Origin: Prionace glauca
Lineage: Eukaryota; Chordata; Chondrichthyes; Carcharhiniformes; Carcharhinidae
NCBI GenBank assembly: GCA_037974335.1
Contig: CM075743.1
Location: 7,575,449 to 7,639,448, forward strand
Direction: 5' to 3'
Length of the DNA stretch: 64,000 nt
The notes under the pieces are model-generated. The model was given only the letters and a program-made list of their open reading frames with translations, searched no databases and had not been told where the DNA came from. Below, one piece after another: positions 1 to 11,449 of this stretch; position 1 is the first letter of the stretch, and the number at the start of each line of letters is the position of its first letter. A program made the position numbers and the translations under genes.

Positions 1-256
1 TGATTGGGGGTGAGTGGGGGGCCAGTGGAGAGGGAATGGGAATGATCGGAGATGACTGGGGAAGGGTGGGGAGGAACTGGGAGTAAGATTTGTGCTCCGA
101 TTGGAGTGGCCTTTAAGTATGGCACTCTTATCTCAGTGGAGTCAGTTCCTGGCTCTCAGCATCCTCACCTCACCAGCATAATGGCGTAAGCCCTCCCCAC
201 TCTTTCTCTTCAGACTAAGAGGCATAAAACCTGGAGAGAAAACCGGTCTGTAAAGC
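1..256. other. Unclassified sequence at the left edge
   Basis: G-rich for the first 100 bases, otherwise ordinary; no exon or repeat recognised. Confidence 0.4.
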
Positions 257-1060
257 TGGAGAGAACAAAGAACAAAGAACAACACAGTACGGGAAACAGG
301 CCCTTCGGCCCCACGAGCCCGCGCCACCGTCCCATGGTCAGTGACCTATTCATGATTTTAATCTACGCCTAATGTGCGAGGATCAGGGAGGTCCAATATA
401 GGGACAATTTGTTACCCAATCAATCAGCCTAAAAGCACATTTTTGGGATGTGGGAGGAAACCGGAGCACCCGGAGGAAACCCACGCAACCACGGGGAGAA
501 CGCGCAAACTCCCACGGACACAGGCCCAAATCCATGTGTCCGCACAGCAACAGAGATAGTCTCTGAGCTGTCATGTTGCCCTCGAGATGGTCCAGTTTAA
601 GCACACCAACGACATGAAGCAGTAGGCAACTCCCGAAGCAACATCCAAGAGCAGCCCACCACAACCTGCCGCATGCATGCCCCTTGCTGGACTTAAATGC
701 CTGTGGAGACAAAAAATTCATTATTAAACAGGCGAAGACTCTACATCCCTGAGGCAAAAACGGAATCCCAAGCCTACAATGTTTAGTAAGGCCTGCTATA
801 TCCCCCTATATGTAGACCGCTCATGTGGCTGTCCAAGTGACTCTTAAACAACCCTAGCGTGCCTGCTTCCACCACCTTACTCGGCAGTGCATTCCACATC
901 CCCACTACCCTTTGCGTGAAAAACTGCCCTCTAACATTAGTCTTATATCTAGCCCCCCTCACCCTAAGCCCGTGACCCCTCGTTCTATCCATTTCTAATA
1001 GCGGAAAAAGCTTACCACCATTTACTCTATCAAATGCTTCACATTTCATAGAGCTTCACA
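257..1060 (-). mobile_element. CR1-type LINE 3' fragment whose 3' part contains a V-like SINE domain
   Basis: Read on the minus strand, the right part (about 783-1049) encodes the C-terminal end of a CR1-type ORF2 (FFTQRVVGMWNALPSKVVEA, followed by a Lys/Ser-rich end). It is followed by about 520 bp that include the aggaaaccggagcacccgg block also found in the V-SINEs, and it finishes in a GAACAAA repeat tail at the left. The same order recurs at 31297-32125, so this is a family, not a chance junction. Confidence 0.7.
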
Positions 1061-1109
1061 TAAATTTTACCACTGGAACTGACATGTAGCCAATGTCTGG
1101 TAAGATGCC

Positions 1110-1163
1110 TCCCCTCCACCCTCTCCACCCCCTCCTCTGCCTCCCCCCTCCTGCCCCACCCCA
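1110..1163. repeat. C-rich low-complexity tract
   Basis: Runs of ccct/cctcc with almost no G. Confidence 0.7.
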
Positions 1164-1202
1164 AGTGCTTAGCAACGTCTTCAAGGAGATACGAGAGTAA
1201 GA

Positions 1203-1475
1203 GCGGAGAAGAGGTTTAGAGAGAGGAAGAAACCAGAGTTAGTGAGGTGAAGAGGTTTAGGGAGAGGGAGAAACCAGAGTTAGTGAGGTGAAGAGGTTTA
1301 GGGAGGGGGAGAAACCAGAGTTAGTGAGGTGAAGAGGTTTAGGGAGAGGGAGAAACCAGAGTTCGTGAGGTGAAGAGGTTTGGGGAGAGGGAGAAACGAG
1401 AGTTAGTGAGGTGAAGAGGTTTAGAGAGAGGGAGAAATGAGAGTGAGAAAGATGAAGAAGTTTAGAGGGAGGGAG
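1203..1475. repeat. 41-bp minisatellite, about six copies
   Basis: The unit begins gaagaggtttagggagaggg and continues agaaaccagagttagtgaggt. The central four units are nearly identical; the outer ones are degenerate, especially at the right end, where the array decays into gagagaga. Confidence 0.9.
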
Positions 1476-1479
1476 AGAG

Positions 1480-2110
1480 AGACACTCCCATGTCTGATCC
1501 TGGTTCAGGCACTCTCATATGGCAGATTTTATCAATGAGAGGATGTCCCACCATTGGAAGGAAAAGAGTGTCCCCAGCACACGGGGATGGAAATTGGAAA
1601 GTCGTTGAGGCTATGGGAGCTGAATTCCACCATTCGCTGTATAAAACCTCCCTCGATCTCAGCTAATGTGAGGTTCACTCCATTTAGCTGGCAACTTCCC
1701 CTTGTAGGATAAAACATTTCAATTTTTAACAAAGTGCTGAGCTCAGGGTAAATGACCTTTCGTAGGGCCTTCTTCCTACATAAATTGATGCCTAACTCCT
1801 CGATTAGCCTGTTCATTTCTGCTCCCATAGTTGGTATTTGGTCCTGATGGTGGGACAGCATCAGACACTCATCTGACCCCATTGTCCAAGACTTTACCTG
1901 TCCACAAAACAACCTCCTGCCTCACCACCCCCACAATCCCATTGCCAGCAACATCCCTTCTTGCCAGCAGGGGTCAGTAAAATTCTGCTCATAACTTCTG
2001 AAAACAGTCACTAACAGAGATGCACTTGAATGCCTTGCACCAACTTTGACTTTTCCTCAGTCCTGTTTCCCATCTGAAACTGGGAATGTCAGACCAGACC
2101 ACGTTTTATC
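1480..2110. other. Unclassified stretch without a gene
   Basis: A minus-strand open frame of 126 codons lies at 1532-1912, but it has no domain, motif or splice-site support. I see no known repeat here. Confidence 0.4.
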
Positions 2111-2126
2111 CTTCCTCTACAAAGTT

Positions 2127-2790
2127 CAGCACGATGGTAATGTGGTCGGCACTGCTGCCTCACAGCGCCATGGGGCCCGGGTTTGATTCCGGCCTCGGGC
2201 CACTGCCTGTGTGAAGTCTGCACATCCTCCCTGAGTCTGCGTGGGTTCCCTCCGGGTGATCCAGTTTCCTTCCACAATCCAAAGACGTGCGGGTTGGATG
2301 GATTGGCCGTGTTAAATTGCTCCTTAGTGTCCCAAGATGTGTAGGTTAAGGGGAATCAGAGGGGTAAAAATGTGGAATTATGGGGATAGGGCCTGGGTAA
2401 CATAGAACCCTACAGTGCAGAAACAGGCCCTTCGGCCCATCGAGTCTGCACCGAACACAATCCCACCCAGGCCCTATCCCCATATCCCTACACATTTTAC
2501 CTCTAACCTACATATCCCAACTTACTAAGGGGCAATTTTTAGCATAGCCAATGAACCTAACCCGCACATCTTTGGACTGTGGGAGGAAACCAGAGCACCC
2601 GGAGAAAACCCACGCAGACACGAGGAGAATGTGCAAACTCCACACAGACAGTGACCCGAGCCAGGAATCGAACCCAGGACCCTGGAGCTGTGAAGCAGCA
2701 GTGCTAACCACTGTGCTACCGTGCCGCCCAGATGCAGATTTGATGGGCCAAAAGGCTTCCTGCGCTGTAGAGGTTCTGTGATACCCAGAA
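2127..2790 (+). mobile_element. V-SINE, split by another V-SINE
   Basis: The tRNA-like head (cggcactgctgcctcacagc, B-box-like ggtttgattcc) starts near 2130 and the V-type centre follows. The element is cut at 2402 by a V-SINE in the opposite orientation (2403-2730), and its 3' tail (gatttgatgggccaaaaggc ... ggttctgtgat) resumes at 2731-2790. Confidence 0.8.
2403..2730 (-). mobile_element. V-SINE inserted in an older V-SINE
   Basis: Near full length on the minus strand: tail catagaaccctacagtgcag at the left, V domain in the middle, tRNA-like head ending ccgtgccgccc at the right. Confidence 0.85.
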
Positions 2791-3249
2791 AGCCATTACT
2801 GTAACAACGGGATGGTGACAATGCTTCATTCACTAAGAGTGGTAGGTGTTTTGTCGTGGATTATTTGCCGCTTTTGGGCAACTTTCAAAGTATTTGGACT
2901 GAAGTAATGAGGACAATTCTCCCGATTTTTAAATTTTTTAGCGTGTTGGGGCTGGGAGAATCACGTGACACCGATATGCGAGATTCACGCATACGTTCCT
3001 GATGCACACGCATCTGCCAGCGCTGGGTATCCGGTCGGGACCTCGCTGGAGACTGGTCTCCCACATCGCATCTCCCACCCAGCAGCACAGTTTCACTCCG
3101 ACGGGGTTTAGAGGAGCTCCCCATTTTTGGGACACGAACGGGACAACCCTGCTGAAGTTGATGGGGGTAATCGGGCCCCCCAGGGGTCAGTTGTGGGAGG
3201 AGGGGACAGATGCCTCCCCGGGCAGAGGCACCAAGGGGCAAAGGGCAGG
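2791..3249. other. Unclassified GC-rich stretch
   Basis: Frames are open on both strands because of the GC content. They have no splice or motif support; possibly an old GC-rich repeat. Confidence 0.35.
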
Positions 3250-3547
3250 AATCATAGAACCCTACAGTGCAGAAAGAGGCCCTTCAGCCCATTGAATCTG
3301 CACCGACCACAATCCCACTCAGACCCTATCCCCATACCCCTACGTATTTTACCCGCTAATTCCTCTGACCTATGCATCTCAGGGGCAATTTTAGCATGGC
3401 TAATCAACCTAACCCACATATCTTTGGACTGTGGGAGGAAACCGGAGCACCCAGAGGAAACCCACGCAGACACGAGGAGAATGTGCAAACTCCACACTGA
3501 CAGTGACCCGAGCTAGGAATCAGACTCTGGTCCCTGGAGCTGTGAAG
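3250..3547 (-). mobile_element. V-SINE (minus), left half of an inverted pair
   Basis: 3' tail tcatagaaccctacagtgca at the left, V domain, head to about 3547, where it meets the next V-SINE head to head. Confidence 0.85.
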
Positions 3548-3897
3548 CAGCACGGTAGCACAGTGGTTAGCATTGCTGCTCCATAGCTCTAGGGACCTGA
3601 GTTCAATTCCTGGCTTGGGTCACTGTCTGTGTGGAGTTTGCACATTCTCCCCATGTCTGCGTAGGTTTCCTCAGGGTGCTCCGGTTTCCTCCCACAGTCC
3701 AAAGATATGTGGGTTATCCAAAGACATGATTGGCCATGCTAAAATTGCTCCTTAGTGTTCTGAGATGCGTAGGTTAGAGGCATTAGTTGGTAAAATATGT
3801 AGGGATATGGGGATAAGGCTTGGGTGGGATTCTGGTCGGTTTGGATTTGATGGGCTGAATGGCCTCTTTCTGTACTGTAGAGTTTCTATGATTCGAT
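3548..3897 (+). mobile_element. V-SINE (plus), right half of an inverted pair
   Basis: Head cagcacggtagcacagtggt, B-box-like gttcaattcc, V centre with a small internal duplication (ccaaagatatg / ccaaagacatg), and tail tgtactgtagagtttctatg. Confidence 0.85.
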
Positions 3898-4215
3898 GAA
3901 GAGCAGGTCAGAGGCTAGGAATACTGTAACTCACCTCCTGACTCCCCAAAGCCTATCCACCATCTACAAGGCACAAGTCAGGAGTGTGATAGAATACTCC
4001 CCACTTGATGGGTGGATGAGTGCAGCTCCAATAACACTCAAGAAGCTCAACATCATCCAGAACAAAGCAGCCCACTTGATTGGCAGCACATCCATAAACA
4101 CTACTGACACTCAGTAGCAACAGTGTGTACTGTCCACAAGATGCACTGCTGCAATTCGCCAAAGATCCTTAGACTGCACCTTCCAAACCCATGACCATTT
4201 CCACCTGGAGGGACA
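3898..4215 (+). mobile_element. Non-LTR retrotransposon ORF2 C-terminal fragment
   Basis: The plus frame reads LSTIYKAQVRSVIEYSPLDG and then Leu-Asn-Ile-Ile-Gln-Asn-Lys-Ala, typical of the end of a LINE reverse-transcriptase protein but different from the CR1 copies elsewhere in the window. The clade is uncertain. Confidence 0.6.
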
Positions 4216-4485
4216 AGGGCAGCAGAGACATGGGACCACCACACCCGTTTTCTGTCATTGCCATGAGTCCATTTATAACCGGAAAGTTTGTTCTACTGAG
4301 TAACATAACTGGAATCGTCTCAGTGAGGCCCATGAGATTGGCCTTTTGGAGTATGAGATCCCTGATTGAGATCATGATTGCCTGCCCAACCAGTAGCCTC
4401 ACCTGTATATGTCTGGAGGAGTCTCAGAGCGACTGACACTCTGGATTCTGACGTTGTACGTGAAGTACACTTAGGAGCGGAATTG
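4216..4485. other. Unclassified stretch
   Basis: No exon or recognisable repeat. Confidence 0.35.
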
Positions 4486-5195
4486 AGTTTGTAAGTGGGT
4501 GTCAAGCCATAGGAAATGTCTCTCTCTTCACACTCCCCTGAGGGCGATATTTTGGTTTCTAACCTTCACCATGGTGTTGTATTTTAAGCAGTTTGCCCTG
4601 TCTCAGTGCAAACTGCAACGTTTCTAGTCAACTGAAAGTTGAAAAAAAAAACACATTTCCAAACATAAAGGGACACAGGCGGGTAACACTGATAAGAAAC
4701 TTTAAAGTGTGAAAAGCCACCACAGCTAGTTGTAAGATGATTCAGACTGAAATTAAAATGATCATAATGCTTTATCTGAAAGATGATTTTGGTATTCGTT
4801 ACAGGGCCACATGGTACTGTGGTTGCTGTTCAGAAACAAGAGAAACTGCTATAGGTATACAGAAGTGAATTGCAGTATTTCATCATTCAGGAAACCACTG
4901 AACCTCTTAAATCAACCACACTAAAAAAAAACCACCTCACAGTTACTTGAAAGGGAAATAAAGAACTTCCACTGCCCCTCAACCTGAGTTTGTTCCACTT
5001 CGCCCGACAAAACCAACTTCCTATTGTTTGACCACAGAAACCATAACAACTGCTGGGATGTCTCTGCAATTTAACCTTCACTTTAAAAATGTAACAATGT
5101 GGCTACGGGATAACAAAGCCTGTATCAAAACAAAGACTCAGCTCCATTCCATTTTTGTAAGTATTGTTTTCAACTCCCCTGTACCTTGTTTTGGT

Positions 5196-5908
5196 GAGTG
5201 AGTGTGTGTGTGTGTATATGTAAGAGTGTGTGTATGTGTGTGTGAATGTGAGAATGTGTACGTGTGTGAGTGAATCTGTATGTGTGTTATGAGAGAGTGT
5301 GAGTATGAGTCAGTAAGTGAGTGTGTGTGCGTGAGAGAGAGTGTGTGTGAGTATGTGTATGTGTGAATGTTTGTGTGTCTGAGAGAGTGAGTGTGTTTGT
5401 ATGCGTGTGGATTTGTGTGTGTGTGTAGGAGTGAGTGTGTGTGGATGTGTGTGTGTGAGAGAGTCTGTGTATGTGTGTGAGTACGTGTATGTGTGGAGGT
5501 GTGTGTGAGTGAGTATGTGTGTGGATGTGTGGGTGTGTGTGGATGTGTATGTTTGTGTGTGAGTGAGTGTATATGCGTGTGTGTGAGTGTGTGTGTGTGA
5601 GTGAGTGTGTGTGGATGTGTGTATGTGAGAGAGTGTGTGTGAATGTGAGAATGTGTATGTGTGTGACTGAATATGTATGTGAGTTATGAGAGAGTGTGAG
5701 TATGAGTCAGTATGTGAGTGTGTGTGAGAGTGTGTGTGTGTGTGAGTGTGTATAAGTATGTGAATGTATGAATGTTTGTGTGTGTGAGAGAGAGAGAGTA
5801 TGTGTAAATGTGTGTGTGAAAGTGAGTGTGTGTGTGGATTTGTGTGTGCGTGTAGGAGTGAGTGTGGGTGTGGATGTGTGTGTATGAGAGAGTCTGTGTG
5901 TGCATGTA
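5196..5908. repeat. TG-rich microsatellite array, left part
   Basis: About 700 bp of (TG)n with interspersed AG/AT variants. It gives spurious Ser-His-Thr-rich open frames on the minus strand. Confidence 0.95.
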
Positions 5909-6592
5909 AGAACATAAGAACATAAGAAATAGGAGCAGGAGTAGGCCATCTGGCCCTTCGAGCCTGCCCCGCCATTCAATAAGATCATGGCTGATCAGTC
6001 GTGGCTCAGCTCCACCTTCCCGCCCTCTCCCCATAACCCTTAATCCCTTCTCTTATCAAAAACCCATCAACCCGTTTCTTAAAAATATGTAGCGAGGCAG
6101 CCTCCACCACTTCAACGGGCAGAGAATTCCAGAGATTCACCACCCTTTGAGTGAAGAAGTTCCTCCTCAACTCTGTTCTAAACCGCCTCCCCTTTACCTT
6201 GAGGCTGTGCCCCCTAGTCCTACTGTCTTTTTTGAGCGGGAAGAGTCTTTCCACCTCTATCCTATCCATCCCATTCATCATCTTATACGTCTCAATGAGA
6301 TCTCCCCTCATTCTTCTAAACTCTAACGAGTACAAGCCTAGTTTATTCAGCCTCTCCTCATAGCTCAATCCCCTCAACTCCGGTATCAGCCTAGTAAACC
6401 TCCTCTGCACTCCCTCCAAGGCCAAAATATCCTTGCGCAGGTGCGGCGCCCAAAACTGCACACAGTACTCCAGCTGCGGCCTCACCAATGCCCTATACAG
6501 CTGCAGCAAGACCTCCCTACTTTTATATTCAATCCCCCTCGCTATGAAGGCCAGCATCCCATTCGCCTTCCTGACCACCTGCTGCACCTGTG
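5909..6592 (-). mobile_element. CR1 LINE 3' fragment inserted in a TG array
   Basis: The octamer tail aacataagaacataagaa is at the left, and the frame then reads upward through the ORF2 C-terminus (LIREGIKGYGERAGRWS, FFTQRVVNLWNSLPVEVVEA). 5'-truncated at 6592. It is very similar to the copies at 17397 and 41551, so it is young. Confidence 0.92.
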
Positions 6593-6904
6593 GTGGGTGT
6601 GTGTAAGTGAGTGTATGTGTGTCTGTATGTGTGGATATGTGTATGTGTGTGGATGTGTGGGTGTGTATGTGTGTGAGTGCATGTGAGTGTGTGTGTGTGT
6701 GGATGTGTGTATGTGTGTGGATTTGTGGGTGTGTGTGGATGTGTGTGGATGTGTGTAAGTGAGTGTATGTGTGTCTGTATGTGAGTGTGTGTGCGAGTAT
6801 GTGTGTGGACGTATATGTGTGAGAGTGTTTGTGTGTGTGTGTGTGTGTGTGTATGAATGTGTGTGGATTTGTGTGTGTGTGGGAGCGAGTGTGTGTGTGT
6901 GAGT
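6593..6904. repeat. TG-rich microsatellite array, right part
   Basis: Continuation of the array at 5196-5908 beyond the CR1 insertion. Confidence 0.95.
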
Positions 6905-7162
6905 ACAAATGACAGAGTGAGTGTGATCTGCTCAGGTTATAACTTCAGCGCAGGCTGCCCCCTCAATCAATTTACCTGCACTTAAATTATTAAGTGTCCA
7001 CCTCGCGCCACCTTTCTAACTTAGATCAGGTGAGACTCAGGCAGCAAAACCAGTCCCTAGCGTCTGCGACGGTGGAGAGAATTTTCCTACCCAACTCGCC
7101 ACAGGAATCGTAGCAGGCAGGACCTGGACCACGCTTACTCAAGAAAGCATGGCTACAAGGGC

Positions 7163-7535
7163 TAACAGCAAAATACTGCGGACACTGGAATCTGAAACAA
7201 CAGAAAATGCTGGGGAATCTCAGCAGGTCTGGCAGCATCTGTGGAAGGAGGATAGAGCCAACGTTTCGAACTTGGATGATCCTTGGTCAGAGCTCTCTGT
7301 TCATCAGGGCTGCTTTGTCAGACTCGAAACGTCGGGAGTGAGCTCACCGGCCGTTCACACCACATTCCCGTTGCAGCGAGGCTGGAGAATTTAGTGGCCA
7401 GCCAAATCTCTGTTCACTGCAGCGGGAAGGGAAAATCCTGCTGGCATGTTTGGTGATAAGGTTCCAGTCATTAGCTCTGTTCTCTCTCCTCAGAAGCTGT
7501 CAGACCTGCTGAGATTTTCCAGCATTTGTTTTTGA
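7163..7535. mobile_element. Inverted-repeat element (aaatgctgg family)
   Basis: The left arm (aacagaaaatgctggggaat ... aacgtttcgaactt) and right arm (gactcgaaacgtcgg ... gagattttccagcattt) are inverted relatives, with a further 100-bp insertion on the right. Related pieces lie at 13488, 18690, 19310, 36228 and 54745. Confidence 0.6.
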
Positions 7536-7716
7536 CATTTGTCTCCTTCTAAGACATGAATATTGGGCTGGGAAAAGCTATCCACAAGGAATGGGGGTCC
7601 ATTTTAAATGAATCTTGTTGCAGCCATTTGAGGAAGTTGAATAAAAAAAGTTTATTCCTCCTCATCCCCTGATAAATTAGGGGAAATTTACTTGGGGACC
7701 AGTTGTAACTGTACAC

Positions 7717-8042
7717 AGAATCCCTACAGTGCAAAAGCTGGCTATTCAGCCCATTGAAACTGCACCAACAACTGTCCCACTCAGGTCCTATCCCTATAAC
7801 CCCATGTATTTACCCTGCTAATCCCCCTAACACCAAGGAGAAATTTAGCACGGTCAATCCACTGAAACCGCACATCTTTGGTCTATGGGAGGAAACCGGT
7901 GCACCCGGAGGAAACCCATGCAGATGTGGGGAGAACATGCAAACTCCACATTCACACAAGACAGTCACCCAAGGCTGGAATTGAACCCGTGTTCCTGGTG
8001 CTGTGAGACAGCAATGCGAACCACTGTGCCAACGGGCCGTCC
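7717..8042 (-). mobile_element. V-SINE (minus)
   Basis: Tail acagaatccctacagtgcaa, V block with aggaaaccggtgcacccgg, head near 8040. Confidence 0.85.
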
Positions 8043-8262
8043 TCAATCTCCACCTTGCGATGTTTCACCATCTGTTTTAAAATTCCTGTTTTTCTGGCAT
8101 TCAGACAGGATTCCATCTCTAAGTGCGAGGCTGCACCTTATAATCTCCTCAGGACAATGTCCTTAACTTCTTGTTATATTATAATTAATAATAATATTTA
8201 TATAGTTACCCTATCCTGTTATTCCCAAATACATCAAATATTTTACCTTTCTTAATTGGACT
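8043..8262. other. AT-rich unique stretch
   Basis: Nothing recognised apart from short ATA runs. Confidence 0.4.
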
Positions 8263-8371
8263 CTCTGTGGTGTGTGTATGTGTGAGTGTGTGTGTATGTG
8301 TGCTTGTCTCTGTGCATGGGTGTGCATCTATGTGTGCGAGTGCGTGCATGTGTGTGTGTGTGTGTGTGTGC
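8263..8371. repeat. TG microsatellite
   Basis: (TG)n with a few C and A interruptions. Confidence 0.9.
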
Positions 8372-8820
8372 ATTTGACATATCTAGTTATGCCATCCTGT
8401 TCAATGAAAGCATTGATATTGAATGCAGACATTTTAGCAGTTCAGAATTACAGAGCCAAGAAAACATTTTGCCGTTTGTAAGTTGCTTTTGAAGGAACAT
8501 TTAATTTCCACATTCCAATTCTTTTTTCAGTCTGTGATTCCTTCGAGACTAGCTGCCAATTTTATTCTAGCCAGGTGTGATGGGCTGTTCGGGATTCCCT
8601 CTGTTCAACCTTCCCAGCTTGTCCCCACAAAGGTTATATCTCTTTTTCATGAGGATATACCATTTCCAAATCAGAATGTATTTAATTATTTAAACTGTGA
8701 GCAATAAGGAGCTCATAGGACAAAGTTTTCTTGCATCAACAAAAGAGCAAAGATTAACCACTAAACCTGTGAAAAATAATAAATACTCAACGTCATGCAT
8801 TCAGCTGTTATGCAGCATAA
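8372..8820. other. Unique stretch without a gene
   Basis: AT-rich; no exon-like structure found on either strand. Confidence 0.4.
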
Positions 8821-8965
8821 GGGCATGCACATACATGCATTTACATACTTACACACACACGCACACATATACACATTCACATGCATGTATGGATGCACTC
8901 ACACACACACATGCATGCTCTCACATGCACATACACACATACACACACACACACAGATTTGCACA
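8821..8965. repeat. CA microsatellite, left part
   Basis: (CA)n with ATGC interruptions. It is separated from 9830-10058 by a CR1 insertion. Confidence 0.9.
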
Positions 8966-9829
8966 CATAGAGTCATAGAGTCATGGAAGTTTACAGCATG
9001 GATAAAGGCCCTTCGGCCCAACTTGTCCATGCTGCCTTTTCTTTTTTAAAATCCCTAAGCTAATCCCAATTGCTTGCATTTGGCCCATATTTCTCTAAAG
9101 CTATCATACCCATGTAACTATCTAAATGCTTTTAAAAGACAAAACTGTACCCACCTCTACTGCTATTTCTGGCAGCTTTTCTAGACACTCACCACCCTCT
9201 GTGTGAAAAAATTGCCTCTCTGGACACTTTTGTATCTCTCTCATCGTAAACCTATGCCCTCTTGTTTAAGACTCCCCTACCTTTGGGAAAATATATTGAC
9301 TATCTAGCTGATCTGTGCCCTCATTATTTTACAGAGCTTTATAAGGCCACCCCTCAGCCTCCTACGCTCCAGAGATAAAAGTCCCAGTCTATCCAGCTTC
9401 TCCTTATAACTCAATGCATCAAGTCCCAGCAGCATCCTAGTAAATCTTTTCTGCACTCCTTCTAGTTTAATAATATCCTTTCTAAAATAAGGTGCACACA
9501 GTATTCCAAGTGTGGCCTTACCACTTCAACAAGGCATTCCTGTATTAAGTGTTCTGACAGATGAAACAAAGCATGCCAAATGCCTTCTTCACCACTTTGT
9601 CTACCTGTGACTCCACTTTCAAGGAGCTATGATTATGTATCCCTATATCTCTTTGTTCTGTAACTCTCCCTAATGCCCTACCATTAACTGAATAAGTCCT
9701 ATCCTGGTTCACGCTACCAAAATGCATCACCTCACATTTGTCTAAATTAAACTTCATCTGCCATTCGTCAGCCCACTGGCCCAATTGATCAAGATTCCAT
9801 TGCGATTGGAGATAATTCTCTTCACTGCC
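8966..9829 (-). mobile_element. CR1-type LINE 3' fragment inserted in a CA array
   Basis: The tail is atagagtcatagagtcatgg at the left. The minus frame at 9545-9830 reads WADEWQMKFNLDKCEVMHFG and Val-Asn-Gly-Arg-Ala-Leu-Gly, CR1 ORF2 past the catalytic box. It is an older subfamily with several frame breaks and differs from the young copies. Confidence 0.88.
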
Positions 9830-10058
9830 CACACACACACACAAACAGATACACACACACACGTGTACACATACACATGCACACACACAAACATACACAC
9901 ATGTGCACACATATGTTCACATGCACATGCATGCATACACACACATACACACATGCAAGCACACACACTCAAACACACGTGCACACACACACAAACACAC
10001 ACTTGCATACGCACACATAGATGCACACACACACATACATGCACACATTCACACAGTT
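9830..10058. repeat. CA microsatellite, right part
   Basis: (CA)n rich array. Confidence 0.95.
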
Positions 10059-10479
10059 AGAGTCCAACTAAAAAAAGTAAAATTGTATAAAGTCATGTAT
10101 CCTTTGATTGTAGCTTAGGTTTTGAATATTTGTTGTTGATTTGGGTTTGCTGGCTTCTTGGATGCGACGTAAAAGATGCAATTATTATGGGATTTCATTT
10201 TGTTGGTTGCATTCTGTAAGAGCTGGCTTCTTAAACTGAACTTATTCCAAAAGAGAGAAAGAGGAAGAGAGGGCTCTCAGTTTGTTCCCTCTGCTGAGGA
10301 CCACTCTTGACTCCGCCTGTGTCACTTGCAATCACTTTTGAGTGGCTGTCAGCCTTGCCTTGAAATAATTCACCCATTGTGTATTTCCTAGAGATTTTGG
10401 GTTGCTCCATCTGTGGAAACCACCTCTCAATACTCAGCAATTTGCACTTTTAATGTCTGTTCCTCGGCCATTTGAGAGT
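10059..10479. other. Unique stretch without a gene
   Basis: No exon or repeat recognised. Confidence 0.4.
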
Positions 10480-11191
10480 TTCAATGAGTGTCAGGCCATA
10501 GGAAATGTCTCTTTTCACACTGCCCTGAGGGTGATATGTTGGTTTCTAATCTTCAGTTTGGAAGGCAGTGTTGTATTTTAAGCAGTTTGCTCTGTCTCTG
10601 TGTGAACTGCAACATTTCTAGTCAGCTGAAAGTTGAAAAAAACCACATTTCCAAAATAAAGGGGCAGTTTGGTAACACTGATAAGAAACTTTAAGCTGTG
10701 AAAAGCCACCTCAGCTGGTTGGAGGATGACTCAGACTGTAATTAAAAGGATCATAATTCTTTATCTGAAAGATGGTTTTGGTATTCGTTACAGGGCCACA
10801 TGGTACTGTGGTTGCTGTTCAGAAACAAGACAAACTGCTATAGGTATACAGAAGTGAATTGCAGTATTTCATCATTCAGGAAACCACTGAACCTCTTAAA
10901 TCAACCACACTCAAAAAAAACCCCACATCACAGTTACTTGAAAGGGAAATAAAGAATTTCCACTCCCACTCAACCTCACTTTGTTCCACCTTCAAGCTTA
11001 TCCGACAAAACCAACTTCCAACTGATTGACCACAGAAACCATAACAACTGCTGGGTTGTCTCTGCAATTTAACCTTCACTTTCAAAATGTAACAATGTGA
11101 CTACGGGATAACAAACCTGTATCAAAACAGGGACTGAGATCCATTCTAGTTTTGTAAGTATTGTTTTCAACTTCCCTTGTACCTAATTTTG

Positions 11192-11446
11192 CTGTGTGTG
11201 TGTGTGCGCGCGCAAGTGTGTGTGTGTGTGTGAGAGAGTGTGTGAGGGTGTGCGTGAGAGAGAGTGTGTCAGAGTGTGTGTGTGAGTATGTGTATGTGAG
11301 AGTGCGTATGTGAGAATGCATGAGTGTGTATATGACTGTGTGTGTGTGAGTATGTGGGAGTGTGTGACTGTGTGTGTGAGAGTGTGTGTGTGAGTCTGTG
11401 TATGTGAGTGTGTGTGTGTATATGTGTGTGTGTGAGAGAGAGAGTG
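11192..11446. repeat. TG microsatellite array
   Basis: (TG)n with GA variants, directly followed by an inserted V-SINE; short TG remnants continue at 11788-11830. Confidence 0.95.
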
Positions 11447-11449
11447 TGT

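Larger units (their letters stand above)
4486..7120. repeat. Local duplication, copy A
   Basis: Its left flank (4486-5190) and right flank (6905-7120) match 10480-11190 and 11800-12045 with many substitutions, in the same order and orientation. In both copies a TG array separates the two flanks. In this copy the array holds a CR1 fragment (5909-6592). It looks like an old tandem or dispersed duplication; no coding potential is seen. Confidence 0.8.

Noticed and set aside
1532-1912. 126-codon minus-strand frame
   Set aside because: No known domain, no signal, no splice context; could be chance.
2127-2230. True tRNA genes at the SINE heads
   Set aside because: Only A/B-box-like promoter remnants are present, always followed by the V-SINE body; no complete cloverleaf was found.
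5310-5975. 221-codon minus-strand frame rich in Ser-His-Thr
   Set aside because: It is the translation of the TG/CA microsatellite and has no gene structure.
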